Below are positions 26,901 through 34,033 of a stretch of DNA of 34,033 bases, one piece after another (positions within the stretch are counted from its first letter, which is position 1; every line of letters begins with the position of its first letter). Origin of the DNA: Candidatus Thorarchaeota archaeon AB_25 (GTDB lineage Archaea; Asgardarchaeota; Thorarchaeia; Thorarchaeales; Thorarchaeaceae). The stretch is from NCBI GenBank assembly GCA_001940705.1, contig MEHG01000011.1, forward strand, positions 1-34,033. The letters run 5' to 3'. The position numbers and the translations under genes are program-made. The notes under the pieces are model-generated. The model saw only the letters and a program-made list of their open reading frames with translations, made no database searches and had not been told where the DNA came from.

Positions 26901-29900
26901 CTTCATTCAGCTCTCCCTGCCGGAGTCTGATTTGAAATGGAACCTGTACCTCGACTGTCTGATAATCTGAGAATGATAAGGTTATGATGAGTGTGTTGGT
27001 CCCTGTCGCACCTGCATCAGAACAATCCACGATCAACTCGTATACTCCTGGCGATATTGGAGTTATGCTCCATATAGCGGGTCCAGACGCATTCGTCTTG
27101 TATCTGACTGAGAATGAACTTTCTGCTCCAGAGATTGGACTAGTATGATCTAAATCTTGAAGATTCAAGACAACAGAAACGTTGTCATTTATTGGTACAG
27201 TAGATGGATTTGGCTCCTCATTCGTGAGCTGTGCTTGAATTAAACGAACTGTTCCTTGAAGGAAAATAGTTGTTGTATTTCTATAAAATGGCACTAGGGT
27301 GGGATTCCAGAGAAGACGTAGAGAGAATGTGAAGGTGCCTGTATTGCCAAGACTTGTACTATCAACAAGGAGTGAGTAATTACCAGCGTTTCGAAGAATC
27401 CAGAAATCTACACCCTCTACAAGACCACTTGGACTGAGACAGTCGAATAATACAATTGCATCATTGATTCCTGCACCAGTTGAATCATCTACATATGTGA
27501 ACTTGAGGGTCATGTTGTCATGTATAGGAACAGTCGGTGCTGTATCCCGAATTACACTCCCGACTCTGTTGACCACAGATATCCAAGCGGAAGCACGACC
27601 ATCTGCATAGTAAGGTGCAACATTATTCTGCCAATCTAGATAGAAAGTGATGTTCCAATTGCTGATTAATCCAACAATCAATACTGACGAGTTGATAGAG
27701 ACCTCATATCTGGAACTTAAGTAATTCATGGAGAAGTCATTACCTTGTAATAGAGTACCTTCGCTGTATATCAGAAACTGATCTTTGCTGAGTTGGATTG
27801 CTTGTCCTGTTGTTTCATCACTATAACTAATTGTGAACGTGACATTCTCAAGGAATTTCACTTGCGTTGTCGAAGCTAATATTTCAGTAATGGAGTTTCT
27901 CTGCGTAACACTAAGCGTGAGACTTAGCGTAGAAGTCGAGTAATATGGTGCACTTGAAGTCCAAGACGCTCTTAATACAAGGTTAACTGTTGTTCCGGCC
28001 GGTCCTAGTGCAGTCGTGTTGAGTGAAATGTAATAGATACCCTCTACTGGACTTTGCAGTATATAGTCAACTCCTTCAACTAGGTCCACTAGACCAACTG
28101 TTAGAGTAATTATAGCTCCAGCGATTCCGTCCAGGGACAATGAGTCTTGATAATATGCGGTGAAGTTGGTGGACTCAAGATATTGTGTTGGTTCTGGTGA
28201 TGATATTAGTTCCAGGTTGGTTGCTCGCTCTCTAACAGTAAATGAAACAAATGCTTCAGAAGACAAATAGAATGGTGAGGAATCCGGATAGTTTATTTCG
28301 ATCCAAAGAACATATTCCCTGTTTATCTCAAGATTTTGATTATACGTTTGGATTGTGAGAAGATAATCTTCTGAAGCACCTCGCCATACTGAACTGAAGC
28401 GCCATGAACTTCCATTTAAGATTCGAATTGTTGTTGGTGTTGAACTATTGCCAATTTCCCCTAGAGTCAACACATCACTATAATGAAACACTAATTCAAG
28501 GGGGTTGTTGTATGGTGTTTCTGCAACTGGTTCTACAAGAAGGATAGTTAGTCTATATTGTAAACTGAGTGTCCGTGATGCAGTGATCACTGCATAGTAG
28601 AAATGACTTGTACTCATTTGTACTGAAATTGTATATATGCCAGGGTTCGTGAAGTATGTTGTCTTGAGTTCGATTTCATACTCTCCGTTTCCGAGAGGTG
28701 TGAAAGAGTACTCAGACACAGGGATTTCCTGTGAGCTATTATATAATGTAACTAATCCATTGTCAATTGCTTCTGATATTCCTAGTGTGACATCAGTGAA
28801 CGTGAAACGTAGGGTCACATTGTCACCATATGGTGTTGGACTAATTGTTGAATAATCAAACTCTGTTTCACGGAACCTGACACTAATGATGACTGTTCTC
28901 CCAGTCACATTAGCATAATATGGCGCCCCAGTCCAACTAACACCTATTGTGAACTGACGGTTTCCAAGAGGCGCTCCCAAAATGCTTGTGTTGAAGGAAA
29001 TATGGAATTGTCTTGTAGATTCGTTATAGGTGATGGAATAATCTGGCAGCCCAATAATGATTGTCATCTGAGAACTATTTGCTATTCGATATGTACTGCC
29101 TTCTGCAACGTCATCAAATGAGAAAGAGAAAGTTGCATTGACTCCGTAGGGAGAACTCTCTGGTGGAATCAAATTAATCAAAGTACTTCTCGGAATAATT
29201 CGGACTGAGAGTGTGTCCGTCCAGTTGCCATAGAATGGTTCTTGACCCTTGGACCAGTTTACATATACGCTCATTGTGTAAACTCCTGGACCCGCGAATA
29301 TTGTGCTGTTGAACTCGATCGTATAATATCCTGGATTTCCAACATCCTCAGTAATTGTACATAATGACTGACTGAATGATTGACCAACAAACTCTACATA
29401 GATGAACACGTTTCCTGCCGGTGCAGACACGTTGGAGATGCCATTACCACTGTAAAGCTCACTATAGAGATAGGTATAACTCAGGTTTCCTAAATATGGA
29501 GTAGGTTCAGCTGAATCAATCAAATCAAGGTCTGAAGTTTCACCCACTATTCTCACGAAAGCCGCGACTGAACGGTTGTAGTACTTTTGAACTAGACCTG
29601 TCCAATTGAAATATACAGTAAGTTCGAATATCCCTGAAGTACCCAGATTCGTGGCCGCAAATCGGATTATGTAGTATCCGTTTCCTAGAACTGTGTCATT
29701 CTCAAAGGTTGAAAGAATCAATCCTGAGTCACCGTAGATAGAGAGACTTACAGGAACGTCGACAATTCCAGCATCGTTATCAAGGTCCCCACAATAGACG
29801 GATATGTTGACCATGGCATTGTAGCTTGTAGGTTCGACAGCACTCGCAAGTCGGAATTCTGTTAAATGAGTCCTTAGAATGATGCTTATGTTGAAATATC

Positions 29901-32900
29901 CAAATTGATAGTTCGGACCTTTTGAAAAATTAAAGATAACCAAGTAGGAGCCGAGCCCATCTGTGTCTATACTGGGTAGTTCGATTCTATATTGATCACC
30001 AGTCCAACTAATACTCAAAGGATATGTCCAGTTATGATTGATAGTTGCTCCGAGAATGGGTTCATCATGTGTGATGTCCCAGTAGTCTGCGTAAAAGACT
30101 GCGGTATCCCCAACTGGCAAATCGATGATAGAAACTGAAGACCTGGCATATGCATATGCAATTTGAACGAGAATCTGGAAGGTAAGTGTTTTCGCTTGGT
30201 AACCACTTGCATCAGCTGTTAGATTTACCTCATGAGCGCCTAGGTCCCATCCTTGAACAATTATCAGAACCTCATATATTCCGTCCGCTATGTGTTGCCA
30301 GACAATCGATGCTCCCTCTGAAGTTATTGTACCGCTCATAATATTCTGTACATGATCAATGTCAACATATGATAAAGTGACGGTGACATTTGTGTCAAAA
30401 CTAGTTGTCACAGTAGGATAGTCTGGAGATGATAGATACGTAAGAATCGGACGGTATGAAAATGAAACTTCAGGAGTAATGCTGTCCGTATAGTTTTCTG
30501 CTGGTATGAAATCAACAAAGACAATGATCTTGTACTGACCTTCAAGAAATCTTGCACTATCAATGCTTAGTTGATAGAGTCCATTTCCAAGGTTTGTGAA
30601 ACTCTTGAAGATGTATAATCCGCCTGTTTCGTTTCTGGCGCTGAAGTAGGTCTGGTCAAGTCCCGTAATGGGTGTGCCATCAATTGGATTGTCCGGTTCG
30701 CTGACATTCACATAGATAAACATCACAAAGTCGTTCCCATTTGGAAAAGGTTCAAGAGGATCCCAGCTCAAGTACACGTTCAGCTTTCGAATCTCAAGTT
30801 GAACCACAAAGTAAGAGTCTATGTAGAACCTTGGGGTGTCTGTGGCGCTGATTGACACATTAATTGTATATGACCCAACTGCCCAACTACTTGTATCCAA
30901 CAAGAAACTAAAAGCAGAGAAACTATCACTTCCGGTCCCCCAATCTAAAGTCACTTGGCTCAGATTACCATTGTCAACTAAAATCGAACCATGGTCCAGA
31001 TCAATCCAAGAAACATCAAAGTATGTGTCAGTCCCAACAGGTATAGTGGAGTTGTAGTATACACTTGACGTTGTTCTATGAGCAAGAATTGTTACGCTTA
31101 CTGTTACTGTTGATGACTGATAATTCAGTTTTGAACAGGTCAGGTTGAAGAAGTGGGTTCCAGGTGTTAAGGAACTCACATCGATTGTAATAGTATAGTA
31201 GCCACCACCGTCCTCAAAGGTTTGAATTTGGACAAATGGCGAAACCGAAAATGTGCCGCCTTCCACTCCACTTCCTGCGTTGTCAATGTCATACCAATAT
31301 ATGCTTGTATTTGCCTGATGACCCCATGGTGCTTCAACAGTATCAGGGCTAAGAAGCGTCGCGTCAGTAGCAATGGGTTGGTAATTGAACTGAACATCTA
31401 TACTGCTACTTAGGAGGAATGAAGTAGCTGGTGTGGCTGTGAACCTAAATGTATGCTCTCCAGTCGAGAAACCTGTACTATCAACTGTCACCAGATAGGT
31501 CCCATTTCCATAGTCGATTGGTAATCCCACTATTGTTGCATTGCAAGATATTGTTGCACCTGCTAATGGAGCATCATCGAATTTGTCCCTCAATGTCAAT
31601 CTGACTTCAAAGTTGTCTCCATATGATGTATCAAATGGGGGTTCATAAGTTAGAACTGTTCGATGAGAGAGGTCCAAATAGAAGTAATCTGTTGCATTAG
31701 TATAGAACGGATGTGATGTTTCAAGATCCAGCCGCCACCGTCCATAACTTCCTAAATCAGAAGTGTTGAGAGTCTTACCATATCTCCCATCTCCATAATC
31801 ATTGAGCTGGACATCTGTGGGCACACCACTAACACTCCAGTTCATGGATATCGTTGCTCCACTCACCAAAGCCGCGTTCAATGTATCTTCTAGCTCAAAT
31901 TCAACATAGAGTTGCTCACCAATGAGTTTGGTTGAAATCCCATCCGCTACAGCGTCTCCAGGTGCGATTAGGCTTAAAGAAGTTCCACGCTTCACGATGA
32001 AGTTCCTGCTAAACATCCCCACTCTATTATTCACATGAGAGATATCATCACTATAACGAGCAGACACATACCAGACTCCTGCAGAAGCTGAAGAATCAAG
32101 CGTTATAGTTTCGGACTCTGAATATCCTACTGACTCTTCCACCCCAATAGAGAAGAAACTACTTGGATCATTTTGATTCTGGAACTCAGTTTGAATCCAG
32201 CTTGCTGAACGCACAACATCTGAGATACGCACTTCATCGATTTGACCATCCCACTCAGCACTCCAGACTTTATCCTTTGGCTGGTCGCCATGACCTATCC
32301 AAAAGCCTTGTTCATATGAAGAAGGTAAAATTGCATCAGTCTTTGCTAGAACGGTTGGATCCTGCACTCCATCCACGTAAATCCTCATCAAAGAGCCATC
32401 ATACGTCGCAACTATGTGATGCCAATCTAAGCCTGTGACATCATTAGCTCCCACCAGCATATGTGTATCACCAGGTAGGGTGAACGTGGGCTTTAGAGTT
32501 GAACCCCCGCCAAAGTTGATGTAGAGGGCATAGCCATCATACCACCCTTTGTGATTCATAATTCCATAAACGTGGTTGTTGGGAGTAATATCATGTTGGA
32601 CCCATGCTTCCAGAGTTATCTGGTAGCCGTCAATGTTCCATTGTGGACTATCACCGCAGTCAATAAGATCATAGTGCCCATCAAGGTCATTGAAGTCCTG
32701 TCCGCTGCCAATCTTGCCAGTTACTTGTGTTGGAACAAAGGAAGTGTTCCCTTCACCACCTGTGCCATGTTGCTTATGCTGGCTGCTGTCTTGATATTCA
32801 TCCGTTGCTCCAGTTCCGCTTTCTGACAGATGCCAGACACCTAGGTAACCAGAATCCCAAACTGGACCGGAATCATACACTATTGGAGCCATAGGATTGC

Positions 32901-34033
32901 CATAATACATGCTGATTGCAGTTTCAGTTGAGCCAGAAAGAAGCGGCACATTCACCCATGCTACGAGATGAGCGTGCGTCAAGTTGAAAGAAGGTTCGAA
33001 GAGCTCTAATTCATGAGCGAGGGTTTCTTCACCAATCGCGAAGGCGATATCTCTACCGTCTGCACGGACATCTGTACGAAGGTCGGTGTCGTATAAATCG
33101 ATGAGGACTGGGAAGTTGACAAGGTCTTTAGCGACAATATCCTGACTGATAGTGAGATCCTTTCGGTGATAGTATGGTAGCGAGAATCTCTTTCCCTGAA
33201 ATTTTGTTGGTCCTGAATACCACGTTGAGCCTGACGGATCCGTTAAATCAAGAGATATTGTGGAACCAAATGTTCCCGAACTCCAAAATTGAAATTCAAT
33301 ATCCTCTCCGATAGTGAACTCACTTGATGAAGAATAGGGTCCTCCTGATGGTCCCATTAACGCATCGAACACATGATTTCTATCTTGGAATTGTATCTTC
33401 CATACTCCATATTCGTTAACTACATTGGCACCAACTATCAGTCTACCATCGAAACACGTCCAGTTGGTTGCAAAGGACATCTCCTCACCTGAAGGATTCA
33501 TTACAGAAACTGGGAACCATTCCCCTTCAGTGTACGAGACCTCAAAGCTGATTGCATCTATCTCGGGCGGAGGGGAAATCAATACGTTTGCTGTCCAAAC
33601 TGGAATGCTCCCGTTCAGCAATGAGAAGGAGGTTCCCTGAGAGAGGTCATCTGCCAAACTATACGCCCCTTGTGATAAGGAGAGAGAAATTGTAGAACCA
33701 ACAGTTACACTTGATGTTGAGTTGGTAGAGAATTGGTATCCTGTTGCATCCCGCAAGCTTGGCTCCTGTGTACCACTGGTCGTTTCTTCTATTCCAATAG
33801 AGTAAAAGCTTGCTGGATCGTTCTGATTTCTATACTCTGATAAAACCCACTCCAATGATTTCGCGTTATTGGAAATCCGAGCTTCATCTATGATGCCTTC
33901 AAAATAATCGTTATAATCGCTTTCGGTCCCAATGTAGAAGGGCTGGTTGTTTGCAACGATATTGCCGGTGAATGGATTAGAGTACAAAAGCGATCCATCT
34001 CTGTATACTCGCACAAATGAACCATCATATGTC
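23911..34033 (-). CDS. Giant cell-surface protein B, N-terminus outside window (at least 3,373 aa)
   Basis: The frame is open to the window edge. The first visible residues (T-Y-D-G-S-F-V-R-V-Y) match the middle of a LamG domain, so the true start is upstream. In order: the end of LamG 1 (about 33785-34033); a beta-rich spacer; DUF2341 (about 32870-33185, with H-R-K-D-L-T-I and F-P-V-L-I-D-L-Y-D); LamG 2 (about 32150-32860); 23 repeats (24715-31987); a membrane helix (about 24620-24690); and a tail of about 236 residues. The tail has the same juxtamembrane domain as protein A, an acidic Glu/Pro linker, and one terminal helical repeat. It is a colinear paralogue of the downstream gene, with whose GTG its TGA stop overlaps. 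Its 3' end carries the ribosome site for that gene. Export and a type I topology are inferred; the signal peptide is not in view. Confidence 0.92.
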   Translation of the reverse strand, partial: TYDGSFVRVYRDGSLLYSNPFTGNIVANNQPFYIGTESDYNDYFEGIIDEARISNNAKSLEWVLSEYRNQNDPASFYSIGIEETTSGTQEPSLRDATGYQFSTNSTSSVTVGSTISLSLSQGAYSLADDLSQGTSFSLLNGSIPVWTANVLISPPPEIDAISFEVSYTEGEWFPVSVMNPSGEEMSFATNWTCFDGRLIVGANVVNEYGVWKIQFQDRNHVFDALMGPSGGPYSSSSEFTIGEDIEFQFWSSGTFGSTISLDLTDPSGSTWYSGPTKFQGKRFSLPYYHRKDLTISQDIVAKDLVNFPVLIDLYDTDLRTDVRADGRDIAFAIGEETLAHELELFEPSFNLTHAHLVAWVNVPLLSGSTETAISMYYGNPMAPIVYDSGPVWDSGYLGVWHLSESGTGATDEYQDSSQHKQHGTGGEGNTSFVPTQVTGKIGSGQDFNDLDGHYDLIDCGDSPQWNIDGYQITLEAWVQHDITPNNHVYGIMNHKGWYDGYALYINFGGGSTLKPTFTLPGDTHMLVGANDVTGLDWHHIVATYDGSLMRIYVDGVQDPTVLAKTDAILPSSYEQGFWIGHGDQPKDKVWSAEWDGQIDEVRISDVVRSASWIQTEFQNQNDPSSFFSIGVEESVGYSESETITLDSSASAGVWYVSARYSDDISHVNNRVGMFSRNFIVKRGTSLSLIAPGDAVADGISTKLIGEQLYVEFELEDTLNAALVSGATISMNWSVSGVPTDVQLNDYGDGRYGKTLNTSDLGSYGRWRLDLETSHPFYTNATDYFYLDLSHRTVLTYEPPFDTSYGDNFEVRLTLRDKFDDAPLAGATISCNATIVGLPIDYGNGTYLVTVDSTGFSTGEHTFRFTATPATSFLLSSSIDVQFNYQPIATDATLLSPDTVEAPWGHQANTSIYWYDIDNAGSGVEGGTFSVSPFVQIQTFEDGGGYYTITIDVSSLTPGTHFFNLTCSKLNYQSSTVTVSVTILAHRTTSSVYYNSTIPVGTDTYFDVSWIDLDHGSILVDNGNLSQVTLDWGTGSDSFSAFSFLLDTSSWAVGSYTINVSISATDTPRFYIDSYFVVQLEIRKLNVYLSWDPLEPFPNGNDFVMFIYVNVSEPDNPIDGTPITGLDQTYFSARNETGGLYIFKSFTNLGNGLYQLSIDSARFLEGQYKIIVFVDFIPAENYTDSITPEVSFSYRPILTYLSSPDYPTVTTSFDTNVTVTLSYVDIDHVQNIMSGTITSEGASIVWQHIADGIYEVLIIVQGWDLGAHEVNLTADASGYQAKTLTFQILVQIAYAYARSSVSIIDLPVGDTAVFYADYWDITHDEPILGATINHNWTYPLSISWTGDQYRIELPSIDTDGLGSYLVIFNFSKGPNYQFGYFNISIILRTHLTEFRLASAVEPTSYNAMVNISVYCGDLDNDAGIVDVPVSLSIYGDSGLILSTFENDTVLGNGYYIIRFAATNLGTSGIFELTVYFNWTGLVQKYYNRSVAAFVRIVGETSDLDLIDSAEPTPYLGNLSYTYLYSELYSGNGISNVSAPAGNVFIYVEFVGQSFSQSLCTITEDVGNPGYYTIEFNSTIFAGPGVYTMSVYVNWSKGQEPFYGNWTDTLSVRIIPRSTLINLIPPESSPYGVNATFSFSFDDVAEGSTYRIANSSQMTIIIGLPDYSITYNESTRQFHISFNTSILGAPLGNRQFTIGVSWTGAPYYANVTGRTVIISVRFRETEFDYSTISPTPYGDNVTLRFTFTDVTLGISEAIDNGLVTLYNSSQEIPVSEYSFTPLGNGEYEIELKTTYFTNPGIYTISVQMSTSHFYYAVITASRTLSLQYRLTILLVEPVAETPYNNPLELVFHYSDVLTLGEIGNSSTPTTIRILNGSSWRFSSVWRGASEDYLLTIQTYNQNLEINREYVLWIEINYPDSSPFYLSSEAFVSFTVRERATNLELISSPEPTQYLESTNFTAYYQDSLSLDGIAGAIITLTVGLVDLVEGVDYILQSPVEGIYYISLNTTALGPAGTTVNLVLRASWTSSAPYYSTSTLSLTLSVTQRNSITEILASTTQVKFLENVTFTISYSDETTGQAIQLSKDQFLIYSEGTLLQGNDFSMNYLSSRYEVSINSSVLIVGLISNWNITFYLDWQNNVAPYYADGRASAWISVVNRVGSVIRDTAPTVPIHDNMTLKFTYVDDSTGAGINDAIVLFDCLSPSGLVEGVDFWILRNAGNYSLLVDSTSLGNTGTFTFSLRLLWNPTLVPFYRNTTTIFLQGTVRLIQAQLTNEEPNPSTVPINDNVSVVLNLQDLDHTSPISGAESSFSVRYKTNASGPAIWSITPISPGVYELIVDCSDAGATGTNTLIITLSFSDYQTVEVQVPFQIRLRQGELNEVSSPSTFYGETTYVIVELVDKDAGNIPISDAILIITWPDIGYTPDYSSLGNGSYIINLTTASLDAGLYTLVVGAQKSNYFISDISVPVQIKSIPTELILPQTTPDVYWGEDVSIWAMFNDTRDNILISGAALVYQFGVLSGSLTEEILDPGNYSFTVDTGNLAVATTYVVSITATLKNYVTITRQVIVNVLKLPIALTVASEAQQEVFKGSPVNITVYVNNTYSNVPLLGAAVEVTWMALGPQTMILSPVPGRNGYYAGFIDTSDLFVGDYVITIRTGGANYLSVATSASISIKQIATVLLLDALTSTYSTRTFNWSDTIRIGVYVLAPLLNESYPLSTGIPDCTVQWSLSGTAFTGEFLNGTSIAGPGYFYIDFETWDYSASTYTLRITAYPNIGMFAYSSNLTTLIIEPIETSVASTYLSPKIWGWTGWVNLTYWDLLFDRGIAGANIAVDWDGVESTFRHVGNGTYQIFINASLVSPGIYPVSVRFLMDNYKSGTGVFTLNVREVPTSINVFTPAINQIDDDLLNLEVPYGDVLPLVLFYNDTWYNRGIPGATEMTGVVIGPGIPDRDDILIEEMSYGNYSLLFDTTRWTVSHIPYRVILGFYLGNWSRATINIQITIIDVPTGLQVEGSTSLSMSYGQEFSIWVFYYDAWEGHAGEGIAGGSINATSLDTQYVVVSLNQSDLSRPGWYEIRLRSRRTQGSTIVSIILSKENHEAASESIAISVEPSEFDLLIERAIIFGVPIGLVLLAGAVLWTRLFNVPKRLREIRGMVRTISKGKIPKPPDNILSRQEIVADLFNDIAEPVGITKMASSMPTEAITTDVPEIDELLVQLSILSKLTPDELEDFKLDVSKMKLSEQVSFVKEVINQEAIKQGRIERKSMEMILEETALKARAVLAGEEIEQIVEPKLVEERVEPEQAEEPIETTPEPIDFEEIDSTDVLSENELKEIRQRLLDAGIKGSELETIMDQTRELPRELAEELLKSILGTGGEDE
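23922..23929 (-). promoter_or_regulatory. Perfect ribosome binding site for giant gene A
   Basis: The minus strand reads AGGAGGTG, fully complementary to the expected 3' end of archaeal 16S rRNA, seven bases before the GTG at 23914. It lies inside the last codons of gene B (G-T-G-G-E-D-E). With the GTGA overlap it indicates one transcript and coupled translation. Confidence 0.85.
24715..31987 (-). repeat. Protein B ectodomain: 23 tandem beta-sandwich-like repeats
   Basis: About 2,424 residues divide into 23 units of about 105 residues, almost exactly the length of the array in protein A. Distinctive units recur at the same place in both proteins. Unit 20 has R-I-G-V-Y-V-L-A-P, unit 21 W-G-W-T-G, unit 22 V-P-Y-G-D followed by Y-N-D-T, and unit 23 D-A-W-x-G-H-A-G-E-G-I. 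Confidence 0.8.

Noticed and set aside
11953-34033. CRISPR array or nucleotide-level direct repeats in the large repetitive region
   Set aside because: The periodicity is only at protein level, about 105 residues with divergent sequence. No short identical repeats with regular spacers were seen.

Overview
The window looks like a chromosome segment of an archaeon. It has an archaeal-type family B replicative DNA polymerase with PCNA-binding motifs at both ends. Several genes have TATA-like boxes 25-30 bases before a start codon or before a short leader with a GGAGG-type ribosome site. It also has typical archaeal singletons (HIT protein, PPC/DUF296 protein, class III aminotransferase with a cysteine cluster). 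Huge DUF2341/LamG surface proteins and a GIFT/IFT52-like domain protein point towards an Asgard lineage (Thorarchaeia-like). That placement is inference; no marker here proves it. I saw no rRNA, tRNA, CRISPR array, insertion sequence or phage gene.

Left part (1-11.9 kb): compact single genes in alternating directions. In order: the 3' end of a polytopic membrane protein (GT-C glycosyltransferase-like); a GIFT-domain plus coiled-coil protein (-); a HIT-family nucleotide hydrolase (+); a PPC/DUF296 protein (-); PolB (+); an uncharacterised protein with a C-F-C-E-R-C motif (+); an uncharacterised cysteine-cluster/zinc-ribbon protein (-); a four-helix membrane protein (+); a class III PLP enzyme (+); a second small four-helix membrane protein (-); and an orphan SPPY-type DNA methyltransferase (+). 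Three convergent pairs abut or overlap at their stop codons. The divergent promoter region at 10.44-10.56 kb carries three GTTAAC palindromes between two TATA boxes.

Right part (11.9-34.0 kb): about 22 kb is filled by two tandem, co-directional (-) giant genes, at least 3,370 aa (cut by the window edge) and 3,996 aa. Their junction is a GTGA start/stop overlap behind a perfect AGGAGGTG ribosome site. Both proteins have DUF2341 and LamG-type modules near the N-terminus, then 23 beta-sandwich-like repeats of about 105 aa, one membrane helix near the C-terminus, and a cytoplasmic tail. The 23 repeats match one to one in order, so the pair arose by duplication of the whole gene. The tails share a conserved juxtamembrane domain, but the terminal helical repeat is present once in one protein and four times in the other. 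I read this as a co-translated pair of very long cell-surface fibres or adhesins coupled to a cytoplasmic module. It is the best candidate in the window for an undescribed system.
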